Program-made: the position numbers and the translations under genes
Part shown: piece after piece, positions 11,844 through 23,000 of the stretch
How positions within the stretch are numbered: position 1 is the stretch's first letter
Layout: the number at the start of each line of letters is the position of its first letter
Source: Ananas comosus
Lineage: Eukaryota > Streptophyta > Magnoliopsida > Poales > Bromeliaceae
Assembly (NCBI RefSeq): GCF_001540865.1
Contig: NC_033630.1
Location: forward strand, 6,332,804-6,396,803
DNA: 64,000 nucleotides
Reading direction: 5' to 3'
The notes under the pieces: generated by a model
What the model saw: only the letters and a program-made list of their open reading frames with translations
What the model was told of the DNA's origin: nothing
The model's database searches: none

Positions 11844-11856
11844 TGGTATCAGAGCC
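11844..11856 (+). other. Primer binding site (initiator-Met tRNA)
   Basis: TGGTATCAGAGCC just after the inverted LTR fragment matches the classic plant LTR-retrotransposon PBS. The same site in the opposite orientation lies at 12243-12254, beside the 5' LTR. Confidence 0.85.
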
Positions 11857-11884
11857 ACGGTAAGGAACCAAAGATCTTAAAAAA

Positions 11885-12242
11885 ATGGCATCCTTATCTA
11901 ACCCGAAATTTCCCTTTCCCTCCACCATTAATGTGGCAAATTTCGTCACATTGAAGCACAATGACAACAATTATCTACTTTGGGAAACACAAGTATTGTC
12001 ACTGATCGAGAGTCAAGACTTACTTGGTTTCCTCATGGGGGAGACTATCGCACCACCTAAGATGTCGACTTCAGAAAGTGGAGCCACCGTCAACAACCCA
12101 GACTACATATCTTGGGTGCGGACCGATCGCCTTGTGAAATCATGGATCGTGGGCACTCTCTCTGAAGAGGTTCTCGGCCATACCGTCAGTCTTCAAACTG
12201 CAGCTGAAGTGTGGACAGCATTAACCAATCACTTCGAGCAAA
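11885..12242 (+). pseudogene. Copia gag fragment (inverted relative to pol)
   Basis: The frame starts with an ATG 28 bp after the PBS, the normal distance for gag. Its product has the copia gag pattern: an N-terminal leader, NNYLLWETQVLSLIESQDL, then WVRTDRLVKSWIVGTLS and a VWTALTNHF block (UBN2/gag family). It is cut after about 120 codons, where it runs into the PBS and 5' LTR of the minus-strand element; the rest of the open frame to 12286 is LTR sequence. The junction lies in or near GCTCTGA, shared by the gag end and the reversed PBS, suggesting microhomology or strand switching. Confidence 0.8.
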
Positions 12243-12254
12243 GCTCTGATACCA

Positions 12255-12523
12255 TAAGAAAATTAGTAGACCACACACTTCATTAATGTCCTATTGAGAA
12301 ATTTATACAACTAAAGGAGTACTTCTCACTCTTATTGTGGAGGAGGTTACAACCATACACTCTCAAGAATAGGAAACAAATTTACAAATTCTAAAACTAT
12401 CAAGTTGTATTTTGTGCGGTTGGATCGTTTGGTGTGGTTGGGTTGTCCTCTTTATTCCGAATTAATTTTGATTTAGTTAGTTGGTTGAATTGGCTCAATG
12501 TGGTTTGATTTGGTGCTTCAATA
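12255..12523 (-). repeat. Copia 5' LTR
   Basis: 269 bp, the same sequence as 9528-9819 apart from a missing ~23-bp segment and a few substitutions. It is followed on the minus strand by the PBS (12243-12254) and bounded outside by the TSD GAGAG. Confidence 0.85.
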
Positions 12524-12528
12524 GAGAG

Positions 12529-13004
12529 GAGGGGGGAGACTTTCATTCCTCTTGCCTTTGTTTCTCCTTTTTTTTTCTTTTACTTCTCATTTCCTAGCAC
12601 AAAATCAATAATCGATTGTATCTGGATTCCAAAGCCAAGCTCTCTAAGGGATCTAGAGGTGAAACTTGGAGGTTTCTACATTGTTGCCAATTTAATATTA
12701 GACCTTGATTTTAGGTTGTTAAAACCTCGTTTTAAAGGTGCAAAACTTAGTGTTGATTTGGGTGTCCCTCTTGTTCTAGGCTTTGGAGGTATTATGGAAT
12801 TTCGACCATGTTGTTCCCATCGAGCTTAGAGGCTTCTCCGTATTGAAGTAGGTAGATCTATCCTGAAATTTATGGAGCTTCCGCTACATTAAATTCTACT
12901 CGTGCTCATCATTATGGGCTGTGGATTGTTAGTGTTGGCATTCTTTTTAATTAGCATTGTTTCACATTACTAGTCAGTGTAAGCATGCTCAATTAATTAG
13001 CTTT
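12529..13004. other. Intergenic sequence, nothing recognised
   Basis: Purine-rich at first, then mixed sequence; no ORF or repeat terminus was found. Confidence 0.4.
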
Positions 13005-13200
13005 ATTGCTAGTAGGGCTGGCAAACGAGCGAGCCGGCTCGCGTTCGACTCGTGTTCGGCTCGATATTCGGCTCGCTCGAGCTCGACTCGAAATTAAATG
13101 AGCCGAGCTTGAACAAAATAAAAGGCTCGAAATTCATTTCAAGCCGAGCTTGAGTATTACGCGGCTCGTTCGAATTAGGCTCGAAAAGCTCGAAAAGCTC

Positions 13201-13203
<3 letters not shown>

Positions 13204-13269
<66 letters not shown>
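13204..13269. repeat. (TA)n microsatellite
   Basis: An uninterrupted run of about 33 TA units. It creates spurious Tyr-Ile ORFs on both strands. Confidence 0.95.
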
Positions 13270-13273
<4 letters not shown>

Positions 13274-13745
13274 GTCTCCCATGCTTTCGAAAGTACGAAG
13301 GCCTTCGTACTTGTAAGTTGTTTTCGCTAATAGGACATCCAATTCGACGATCAGTTCCGTTAGGCATAATTTATACTATTGGAACTATCTAGAAATCCAG
13401 ATTTATAATTTTTCGACATCGTTTACCAAGCGATCACAGAGTCTCAAAAATGACTATTTAACGGCCGTGTGACACGTTTTTTAAGTTTCAACGGTTTAAA
13501 AGTATCAAATTATATGAAAATTTAATAGAAAATTTTACTTAACATCAAGAGCAAAAACAATACTTCCGATTTGAAATTGAGTCATTTATCACTTTTTTTA
13601 TGAGATTTTTTATTTTCACCGTTTCATTTGAGGCTACTCGTTCACTAGGAAACGAAGTCAAAAATTATGAATTTGGTTTCTAGATAGTTCCAATAGTGTA
13701 GATCATGTTTAACCGGAACGATCGCCAAATTCGAACGTTCCATCA
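13270..13745. mobile_element. (TA)n-flanked MITE-like insert
   Basis: It lies between the (TA)n run and a (CT)n/(TA)n tract. It contains an internal inverted repeat: ACTATTGGAACTATCTAGAAA near 13374 and its complement near 13670-13695, each extended by tens of bases. A short hairpin CGAAGGCCTTCG sits near its left end. Related words recur at 19085-19160. Termini are not defined. Confidence 0.4.
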
Positions 13746-13746
13746 T

Positions 13747-13786
<40 letters not shown>

Positions 13787-13831
13787 TCTCTATATATATA
13801 GTATATATATATATTATATATATATATATCT
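13747..13831. repeat. (TC)n followed by (TA)n microsatellites
   Basis: About 30 bp of TC repeats and CTCTT variants, then interrupted TA repeats. A second CT run is at 14033-14054. Confidence 0.9.
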
Positions 13832-14599
13832 AATGTATTTTAATTATATATAGGCTTTAATTTAATTTGGGCCATTATGTTGGCCCATAAAATAACCAAC
13901 AAGATAACCGTGCAATTGAGCGCCAACTCGTAAATTTACATAACACACTCTCTCTTTCAGACTTTTACTGTTGCACATAACCCTAAAACATGATAACATT
14001 CAAATTTTCAAAATCCCTTAATTTTTTTTTCCCTCTCTCTCTCTCTCTCTCTCTCGTTCTCCCTCAGACCCTCACCCAGTCAGGCAGTCATCCTAGCTCA
14101 CATTTCTTGTAATTATTTTGTATTTTGAACTATTGGATATGTTACATCAAATTTTAGATAATGTTATGTAAAAATTAAACTATTGATTATATAATGTCGA
14201 GAATTTCAATCGGCTCGTTTAGAGCTCGAGCTCGGCTCGACTCGAAATTAGGCTCGCTCGAGCTCGGCTCGAATTAATTTCAAGCCGAGCTTGAGCCTAG
14301 ATTTAGGCTTGAAATTAATTTCAAGCCGAATTTGAGCTAACATAAGCTCGCTCGAGCTCAGCTCGTTTCCACCCCTAATTGCTAGTCTTAATGGTTACTT
14401 TGGGTTAATGCATATATAAATACCTTTGATTTTGACAGGTACTTATTGTGAGGTATATATGTTTGATCGCTTTGATGATGTTCTCTTGTACGTACATTGA
14501 TTAGGCTCTTGGTTTTGTTTGCGCTATGGTAATTAAGTTTGAGATGGACACGTAGGTCCTCGAAATAAATAATTGAGCATGTTACGCCTTCACACAATT

Positions 14600-14640
14600 A
14601 AGGTCACAACCTAGTGGCAAGTGCCTTCTGGAGAGGTGTC

Positions 14641-14672
<32 letters not shown>

Positions 14673-14745
14673 GAATGGTGTATGTCTATGCATGTAGAGC
14701 TAGTTTTTGGCTTTCAGGAGCAAGTCCGGTTCAAATCCGAGTAAT
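14600..14745 (+). mobile_element. Possible tRNA-derived SINE head with (TA)n interruption
   Basis: CCTAGTGGCAAGTGCC (box A-like) and CGGTTCAAATCCGAG (an almost perfect pol III box B) lie on the same strand about 100 bp apart. An (AT)n run at about 14650-14673 separates them. No clear tail or TSD was found. Confidence 0.4.
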
Positions 14746-15039
14746 GTTAAGTTCGTAGTCTAATTAATTTAATCCCAACCTATCTCCCGGCGTGGACGTG
14801 CACAAATTCTGAAAGACAGTTACTAAATTTGCCTGGCAGATAAGTTATATACGCGAGTCTTGTTCTTTCTCTATTGTGGCGCACGTACGTGTTATATGTT
14901 GATATCTCCCGTCGGGCAAAAGTTTTATGGACACAGTGTCCATAAAATTTAATTTGAGGATGCCTTGGATGAGTGCCGCGTGGCATCCAGATACTCCTGA
15001 TGGGCGCCGCTACTCTGCTTTTTGGGAGAACAGTGGGGT

Positions 15040-15298
15040 TTATTTCGGTGCACCCGGTGCACCATATTTTGCTTTAAATTTTATTTTTATTTTTTTGATT
15101 ATAATTTAATAAAATAATAGAGAGATATTTCATGATATTTTAAATATATATTTAAAATTAATTTTAAACCCTAAACTCCAAATTTTTTATATATAGATTT
15201 TTAAAATATCATAATATATAACTACATTAAATTATAATTTAAAAGTAAAAAAATTAAAATAAAAAGTAGTGCACCATGTGCACCCAAAAAAAATAAAG
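15040..15298. mobile_element. Inner MITE with GGTGCACC-type termini
   Basis: The left end TTTATTTCGGTGCACCCGGT and the right end (inverse TTTATTTTTTTTGGGTGCAC) form inverted repeats extending about 45 bp. The centre is AT-rich and itself nearly palindromic. It sits inside the outer MITE. Confidence 0.55.
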
Positions 15299-15361
15299 CT
15301 GCTCCCCTCTTGAGGCAGGTGCCACGCGGCGCCCATAGGAGGCATCCCCAAATTACTTTTA

Positions 15362-16029
15362 GGGCGCGTTTGGTTCGCACTATCTTTTAAAGATTCCTAA
15401 TAATCCAATGGGAATAAAAAAATATGACGGTGTTTGGCTAAACGCACTAAGTAATCTAGTTGGTAATATTGGATTCACTTAGGAATATGATTCACCCCAA
15501 AGTACTAATCTCATTCCCTTGAGGGGGATGGGTATCCTCATATTAATGGATTGGGATAATCATAATATATCTAATCTCTTTTTTTCTTCCTACCCGTCGG
15601 CTAATTGATATTATTTTTCTTTACACTCTAACCTTATATCTCTCTCTAAACTTATTTTTCTCTCTAAAATTCAACTTTTTTTCTCTCTCTAAACTAAGCT
15701 TTCTCTCTCTCTCTCTCTCTCACTCCCTCTAATTTTGACTATATTTTTCTTTTTATTTTTTTAATTATGCTCTCTCTCTCTAACTTATACTCTCTCTTCC
15801 TTTTTTCTAAAAAGATGTTGAAACTTTTGGTAACATTATCTAAAATTAATTAAATAAATAAATTAATTAATTGTATATTTTTTGTAATATTAAATAACAT
15901 GACTAATTAATATTACCGTGCGAACCAAACACAGGAATTCCACATTCTTAGTAATAGAATGAATAGGAATAAGATTCTCGGATATCTTTTATTTCTAGTA
16001 ATCTTTCATAATGCGAACCAAACGCACCC
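15362..16029. mobile_element. Tourist-like (PIF/Harbinger) MITE
   Basis: 668 bp with termini GGGCGCGTTTGGTTCGCA and TGCGAACCAAACGCACCC and a TTA target duplication (15359-15361, 16030-16032). It inserted into the right arm of the outer MITE. The interior has CT-rich runs at 15660-15790; it is non-coding. Confidence 0.85.
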
Positions 16030-16062
16030 TTATGGACATTGTGTTCATAAAATTTTTGCCCG

Positions 16063-16593
16063 TCGACAACCCTTTTTCAGATTTGTGCTCCGTTATCATA
16101 ATGAAGGCGTCAGTGGTATATTAGACCGGTAATTAAAGAGAGAGATGTCGCAGTTAACTTCGAGTGCTATTTGGGCATAGGTCGAACATGTTTTATTTGA
16201 GCTTCTTTTACAGAGAGATTTCTTGAATTGATTTGAGTTGAAGGCTCACTACTAACCTCGAAAGGGAAGCAACCAATCAGAACCTCAAAATAGAGCACTA
16301 CAGGCACTTTATTTTAATTTTAACTGATTCCTTAACGAGGGTACGTAAGCTTCAATTTGTCCCTATATAGTTTAGGTCATTTTCAATTTATTATCCTGTG
16401 GTTCAAAAAGTTACACTTAATTATTCTATAATTTTGTCAAAAAAATTTACTATCAAGTAGGGTAGCAAAATATTTTTTTTTTAATAACCACAAGTTAGTT
16501 ATGTATAATATTTTGAACCACGCAGTATGTATGACAAAATAAAAATTAGCTAAACCATGACATATACTCAAGCACATCAAATTTGTCAAAGCT
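16063..16593. other. Intergenic; relic of a CCTGTGGTT-type foldback element
   Basis: The text around 16345-16575 (ATCCTGTGGTTCAAAAAGTTACACTT and its loose inverse GAACCACGCAGTATGTATGAC) resembles the elements at 27415-27720 and 28205-28500. No coding signal. Confidence 0.35.
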
Positions 16594-18185
16594 TAGGGTG
16601 TGTTTGTTTACTTGTACGAAAATTTTTTTCGGCTTGAGAAAAAGTTTTCTGGTTGTTTGGATTGCCGTAAAATAGTTTTTCATGAAAAAATATCTTTCAG
16701 ATTTGGATGAAAATAGAGCTTTTTTTGTTTCTGTATCTTTTACGCAAAAAACAAAAACTTCTTCTCAAAACATGCGGCTCAAAAAACGGGGACCACAATA
16801 AAAGCTGATTCTCGTGGACTGCGTGAGAGGTTCCACCATGGACCTCTCTTTCTTTCTTTATCTAAATATATAGAATTGGTATGGAATATTATTAATAATA
16901 TTTGAGCTTTTTTGCTATCGAGTTTTTAAATCTTAGATGAAAAATAATAGGGTTAGGATAATAGTGGTCCTCTAGGATTTAGTTGTGGTCTCCTAGGATT
17001 GAGTGGGTGGTTTTGAATAGTATGAACTAAACGGTGAAATTGATTAAAGTGCGGATCTAACGGTTAAAAAATCGATAGCAAAATAACCCAAATACTATTA
17101 AGGGTGCGTTTGGTTCGGGTTATCCTGACTGGATTACAGGCAATCCTGTCAGGATTACTGTGTTTTCATCCGGTATACAATCGGGTCGTTAATGTAGCAT
17201 TACAAATGGTGCAGGATTATACCAGAAATATTAACGAGAGGGGGGTGTATATCTTGCATTACCGTGTTTGGTTCATCCAGTATACAATCGAGTGTGTATC
17301 TTGTATTACTGAAAGCCAGTAATACTGTATATTATCTAAAATGACAATTTTTAAATTAAATTTTAAAAATTTTAATTTAAAATTTTGAATGGTCAACTTT
17401 TAAATTTTAAATTTTGAATTTTAATTTTTTATTTTTAAATTTAAATTTTTAACTTTTAAATTTAAAATTTTAAAAGTTCAAAATTAAATTTAAATTTTAA
17501 ATTTGAATTGAAATTTAAAATTATTGCAATTTCAAATTTTAAATATTAAGTTTTAAATTTTAAATTTCAAATTCTAACTTTTGAATTCCAATTTTCAAAT
17601 TTCAAATCTTAAATTTTAAATTTTAAAATTCAAATTTGTATTTTAATTTCTAAATTTTAAATTTAGATTTTTAATTTTTAATTTTATATTTATATTCAAT
17701 TTTATATTTTAGATTTTAAATTTATAAATTTCTTATTTATATTTTAAATTAAAATATTAAATTTATATTTTTGTTAAAATTTCTTCAAATTTAAAAATTA
17801 AAAAATTAAATTATTTAAAATAAATTAGTAAAAAAAATTTATTTGTAAATAGTAAAAAAAAGTTTACAAAATATGACTAAGGGGCTGTTTGGTTTGACGT
17901 AAAACTGGGAAAAAAATTTTCGGTGGAAAAAAATTTTCGGTGGAAAAAATTTTTACGTAGTTTGTGTTTGGTTTGTAGGAAAGAAAACTAGTTTTCAGTT
18001 ATAGTTGTTTGGTTGAATGGTTGAAATGAAAAAGTATATTTTATTTTATTTATTATTATGTTTTCTATATATTATTTATTTATAATTTATGTTAATTATT
18101 AGGCTATATATTATTATTATAATTTATATTTATAAATTAAATATCTTAAATTTATATATATAATAAATTGATAAGTATTTAATAT
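16594..18185. other. MITE-rich, AT-rich low-complexity tract
   Basis: Several MITE-like left ends are visible (GGGTGTGTTTGTTTAC at about 16597, GGGTGCGTTTGGTTCG at 17102, GGGGCTGTTTGGTTTGACG at 17881), but no matching right ends could be fixed. 17340-17870 is almost entirely AAATTTTAAATT-like words, closely resembling 5740-6125. No genes. Confidence 0.4.
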
Positions 18186-18191
18186 ATTATA

Positions 18192-18233
<42 letters not shown>

Positions 18234-18445
18234 GAGTAGGGCTAGAATACTTTCACAAGTATCACCCAAGTGATACTTGTGTGTTTTTAGTCCTTGGATC
18301 AAACACTATTCCACGACCATAGCCTAACGCACCACCGTACCACCATCATCTCAACGGCTCACATCTCTCTCACAAGGCAGTAAAAACACAACAAGTTACA
18401 CTTGGGTAGATACATTTTACAAGTATTCTAATCTCCGCTATATAT
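18186..18445. mobile_element. MITE inserted in a (TA)n tract
   Basis: (TA)n at 18186-18229 abuts an element whose left arm AGAATACTTTCACAAGTATC...ACCCAAGTG is inverted on the right as CACTTGGGTAGATACATTTT then ACAAGTATTCT. The right end returns to TATATAT. This resembles TA-microsatellite-targeting MITEs such as rice Micron. Confidence 0.5.
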
Positions 18446-19016
18446 GTAATAGTCTATATATAATAATAAAAATATATAAAAAATTTTTATAATAAGATAT
18501 AATAATGTTTTTCTTTACTAATTGTTTGGTTGACAAGAAAAAAAAATTATAAAAAAAAATTATTAATATATATTTTTTCTAATTGATATGTTAATAATTA
18601 TCATATACATAATATTAGTATTATAAATATATATATATATATAATATATATATATATATATAAAAATTATCTAACAATATATTATACATTTAATTAAGCT
18701 AGTAATATAATATTTAATAGTTATATAATTTATTACTATAAATAAATTATTATGTATTTATAATAAATATATTATTAGTAAAATACTAAAATATTACACA
18801 ATATATGATTTAAATAATCAACTAATAATATGATATATATTTAAAAATGTATGTATCACTAATTAAATATATAATATAATATATATAATATTATATTTTG
18901 ATATATGAAATAAGTTATTATGTCTATATAATATTATAAAATAATATTTATATATATATAAAATATTACACAATAATATATTTAAAAAATAAAATTATAT
19001 ATATATATATATATAT
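18446..19016. repeat. TA-rich low-complexity tract
   Basis: Multiple (TA)n runs, for example around 18625-18661 and 18996-19016; no genes. Confidence 0.7.
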
Positions 19017-19320
19017 AGGGTACGGCTACTATCCTATTAATGGGATTAGGACCCTTATTCTATCAAGTCGATTTGAATGATCGGAACTTCAAATTGATAA
19101 TCGGTACCGTTGAAGTTGATCTACACAATTACAAATGTTTAGAAACCAAATTTTGTAATATTTTAAAATCATTATCAAGTTCATCTTAAAAGTTGAAAAA
19201 TGTAAGGTCATAAATGAATAACCTTCTTAAAATAGAGGTTAGACTTTCTCAGTTCGTAATCAGAGTTATCAAACATTATCTAAATAGTATAAAGAATTTT
19301 CTATCAAAAATTCAAGCAAT
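19017..19320. other. Possible MITE next to (TA)n
   Basis: It begins right after (TA)n with GGGTACGGCTACTATCC. It shares words (GATCTACAC, TTTAGAAACCAAATTT) with the inverted repeat at 13650-13705. No right terminus was identified. Confidence 0.3.
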
Positions 19321-19369
19321 TTGGATTGCTCTACACAGTTAAACAAGCAAACGGCTCATATAGGCCGTC

Positions 19370-19795
19370 AAAAAATGGTTGTCCCGTTGACCATCACAGC
19401 CACCTTGGCATTACAAATACACTCACCCACCCAACGGCACCATTTGGCGTTGAAACCTCATAATTCCAAAATCTTTAAGAGGAATGTCCAATTTACCGTG
19501 TCATAAACCTTTTCAAAGTCCACCTTAGCCGCAACTCCTACATTTTCTTTACAACCCCATGCAACTAGTTCACTCGCCGCTACAAAGGCGTCGGATAGCA
19601 ATCTCCCTTTTAGAAAAGCAGATTGGGAAGTGGAAATTAACTCTTCCATCACACCCTCTAGCCTATTAGCTAAAACTTTAGAGATTATCTTCTGTATTCC
19701 ATTCAAAAGACTAATAGATCGAAAATCGGTGGCTCGCACCGCGCCTTCTTTTTTGCGGATCAGGCAGATATAGGAAAAATCTATTGGACGTGTGG
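19370..19795 (-). pseudogene. LINE (non-LTR) reverse transcriptase fragment
   Basis: On the minus strand a continuous frame of about 93 codons from 19739, extendable to about 19795, shows the central RT block of plant L1-type LINEs: FRSISLLNGIQKIISKVLANRL, SQSAFLKGRLLSDAF and VDFEKVYDTVNW. A stop follows LLKILEL, yet LINE-like similarity (GFNAKW, VAVMVNGTT) continues through it to about 19370. Only a short internal piece of ORF2 remains, with no endonuclease, tail or TSD, so it is a dead fragment. It lies just downstream of the ABCB gene on the same strand. Confidence 0.85.
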
Positions 19796-20082
19796 AGAAA
19801 TAGTTGATGGTTATAAATCACAATTCAATTAATAAGATACGGCACGAGCCCTCTTAGGAGACATCATTTAAAAACAAAAAGGAACGAAAAATTGATCAAG
19901 TGTGCTTTCACTTTAATGTCTACAGGAGGAAGCGGGTAAAGAGAAATTAGCGCAAAATTTAACTTTCAACGGTAACGCAAGAATAGCTGCTTATGAGAAG
20001 TATAAAGTCCCAGGATCATCCTTATAATTAATGCAATGATCCAGACTTGTACGTACCGTGGGAAGCAACGAACTTCTTCTGA
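19796..20082 (-). other. 3' flank / probable 3' UTR of the ABCB gene
   Basis: Non-coding sequence directly after the ABCB stop codon; no canonical AATAAA was located with confidence. Confidence 0.4.
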
Positions 20083-23000
20083 TCACGTAGAGCTGGAGTG
20101 AAGTGCAACAAGGGATGCGTAAACCCCATTTGCATTCTTGAGCAGCATCTCGTGCCGACCTTGCTCCGCGATGACGCCGTCCTTAACGACTGCGATCACA
20201 TCAGCTCCAGTAATCGTCGACAGCCGATGTGCCACAACGATGGTCGTCCTCCCCACCATCACCTTATCGAGCGCGTCCTGCACCACTCGCTCGGATTCTG
20301 CATCCAACGCACTCGTCGCTTCATCTAGAAGAAGCACTTTCGGGTCCTTTAAGATCGCCCTCGCGATTGCAATGCGCTGCTTCTGCCCGCCCGACAGCTG
20401 CACTCCTCTCTCCCCGACATTGGTCTCATAGCCCTGAGGGAGCGCCGATATGAAGCGGTGGGCATTGGCCGCCTCGGCCACCGTGATGATCTCCTCCTCC
20501 GTCACATTACCTTGCTTGCCGTAGGCTATGTTGGCACGTATGGTGTCGTTGAACAGCACGGGCTCCTGGCCAACCAGCCCCATCTGCCGCCTAAGCCAGC
20601 TGATCTTCAAGCTTCTGATTTCCACACCGTCTAACAAGATCATGCCTTCATCGGGGTCGTAAAACCTCTCCAGCAGCGCTATCACTGTTGATTTTCCGCA
20701 GCCGCTCTCCCCAACAAGTGCAACAGTCTGCATACAGACAATACGTTACTTTTGAAAACCTGAAAGAACTAATATATCAAGTTCAGAAGAAAATAAGTGG
20801 AAAGAGTATCGTAATTTCGATACAGAAATACCATCTTGGCTGTGCATCATTCGCATTTTAAAATTTGCAATGATCTTTGTTGCGAGCATCTTAAACAAAT
20901 TTTTATTTCTTCCAAAGAAAAGCAGAAAGAAAAGAAAAATTCATATTTAATTTTCTCCTTGCTTAGGCCAAGCTTGTGTCGGCCATGCTTTTCTTTTTCC
21001 ATTACTAGTTTGATGCCAAATTCCTTATCGTCAAATGTTATGAGCAACACGATAAGGACATCTTTAACATCTGTTCAATCTAAAACGAACGATAAAAGCC
21101 TAGAGTTGTTGCAGGGATATACATAACAGCCTACATTGTCTCTTAAACGTTATTCAGTTACAGATAGTACTACTAAATTTGCAATATTTCAGTTGTATTG
21201 ACAAGAAATGCTGACGTAAATAAAGAACTCGTAAGCTTTGTTCTGATCGATTGTTTTGTGTTTATAATGGACAGAGTTTGATTTCATACCTTTCCGGAGT
21301 GAATTGTCAAGCACAAATCTCTAAAGATCTGCACATCAGGTCGAGTTGGGTACTTGAAGCTTACATGCTGGAACTCAATTTCTCCCCTCACGTTTGCCAA
21401 CTCCGTTCCTTCATTAACGCTGGCATCGATCTTGGACTTCCTATCGAGAATCGCAAAGATAGAAGCAGCCGCATGCTTCGCTTTGGAAGCATCAGGACCC
21501 ATCGCACTCGACTGTGAAACTCCAACAGCTACCATGGTTAAAGCAAAGAACACCTGCGATATTTAGAATAATGTGAAGCTGAGGTCTATACCAATTAAGA
21601 ATCAGTTAATTAGGAAAAGGAAGAACAAAAAATGATGCCTCATCGACTAACCCTGAAAACTTGGCTGAAAGTTGCAGTTCCATCATGGACAAACCGAGCA
21701 CCGACGTAGAAGCAGAGAGCGTAAGTGCAGTAGAGCAGCAAATAGGAGAAACCGTAGCCCAAGCCACTTATTACTCCTTGCCTAACTCCTTGCTGCATTG
21801 GAGCATCACATTTCTCTGCGTAAATACTCATAACCTTGCGCTCCGCGCAGAATGAAGCCACAGTCCGAATACTGCCGACTGCATCATTAGCAACCTGGCT
21901 TGCTTCTTCATACATTTTCTGCATCAAATTAATTATATATACTTATTTTTAATTAAAATTCAAAAAAAGAAGTCGAACGATTAAGCCATATGGAAACATC
22001 CCAATTAGTTGATACCTTGGCATCTGAACTGAATCCCTTGAGAAATCTCATCTGGGCATATCCTTGTGCTCCCATTAAGGGAAGAATGACTAGGACTACG
22101 AGTGCTAGCTTCCAGTTGGCAAACATGGCAATGGCAAGACCTGCAGTAACAGTAGCCAAATTTTGAACCATCAATGCCAAGGAATCCCCAACAAGACTTT
22201 TGATTGACGCAGCATCTGCTGATAGCCTTGCACCTATTGCTCCACTGGAAGAAATTGATGACGCAAGTGTTACGGAAGATTGGGAAAATAGAGCTTGATT
22301 TTGAGGAAAGACTAAAAGAGCGAAGAGTTCAAATTAAAACCTGGAGTTTTCAGGGTCATCAAACCAGCTGACCTCTTGGTAAACCACCTTCTTGAAAGAC
22401 AACGAACGAATCCGTTCAATCAGCTTTCCGCCAGCTAAACCGAACAAGAAGTGTTGAACGGGCACTGTAATGAAAGAAATGACGCCTAAAAGTACATACA
22501 TTAGTGCCCAAAACCTTGCATCTTTTCGTAGTTGCTGCGGCGGCTCATAGAATGTCTTGATGGCACTTGAAATCAAGACACCAAACACAGGGAGAATAAC
22601 TCCACCGACAGCTGCAGCTATTGATCCTAAAAGAAGAATTGGGATCTCTGGCATATTCAGAGAGACCAGTCGTCTCACAGAAACTTTCCTCTTCTCCTTG
22701 TCACTACAGTTGTGCTCTCCTCCGCCAACCTCATCTCCTATGGGCTGATCTGTCAGATACTCTACAGCAGCAGGAATGCCTAAGTTGATAGTGAAAGAAC
22801 GTCTGCTACTTCTTCCGACCGAGGAACCTCTACTAATTGATCTCTCAAAGGATAAATTCCTACTATAGGATCGGCCCACAGAGGAGGTCGAAGTTTGTTT
22901 TCCTAATCCTACTGTGGCTGCTTCTTCCTTTCCGCTATTGACCTCCTGCAGGCGTATGAGTTGAGAGTAAGCGCCGTCAGGGTTCATGATCAGTTCGGCG

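Larger units (their letters stand above)
9528..12523 (-). mobile_element. Rearranged Ty1/copia retrotransposon with internal inversion
   Basis: The minus-strand element has LTRs at 12255-12523 (5') and 9528-9819 (3') and a 5-bp TSD GAGAG at 9523-9527 and 12524-12528. In the element's direction the order is 5' LTR, PBS, then an inverted piece (gag, PBS and LTR fragment, all reading on the plus strand at 11673-12242), then reverse transcriptase/RNase H and the 3' LTR. Protease, integrase and the rest of gag are missing. RT motifs suggest an Ale/Retrofit-like lineage. Because one TSD encloses everything, the rearrangement arose before or during integration, or by later internal inversion. Confidence 0.85.
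13013..14377. mobile_element. hAT-type non-autonomous element (1.37 kb)
   Basis: The left end is TAGGGCTGGCAAACGAGC and the right end is the inverse of TAGGGGTGGAAACGAGC. Perfect 8-bp TSDs ATTGCTAG flank it at 13005-13012 and 14378-14385, as expected for hAT. The first and last ~180 bp are packed with GGCTCG / GCTCGA words in both orientations, typical of subterminal transposase-binding repeats. The middle holds long microsatellites and another element (13270-13745). No transposase is encoded. Confidence 0.85.
14912..16062. mobile_element. Outer MITE of a three-element nest
   Basis: The left end GGCAAAAGTTTTATGGACAC, continuing to CCATAAAATTTAATTTGAGGATGCC, is mirrored on the right by GGCATCCCCAAATTA... 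and, beyond the inserted Tourist element, by ATTGTGTTCATAAAATTTTTGCC. Flanks share CGTCG or GTC, so the TSD length is uncertain. Two other elements are nested inside it. Confidence 0.6.

Noticed and set aside
13134..13392. Tyr-Ile repeat ORFs on both strands
   Set aside because: Translation of a (TA)n microsatellite.
20098..20453. Plus-strand ORFs inside ABCB exon 12
   Set aside because: Antisense shadows of the conserved ABCB coding exon.
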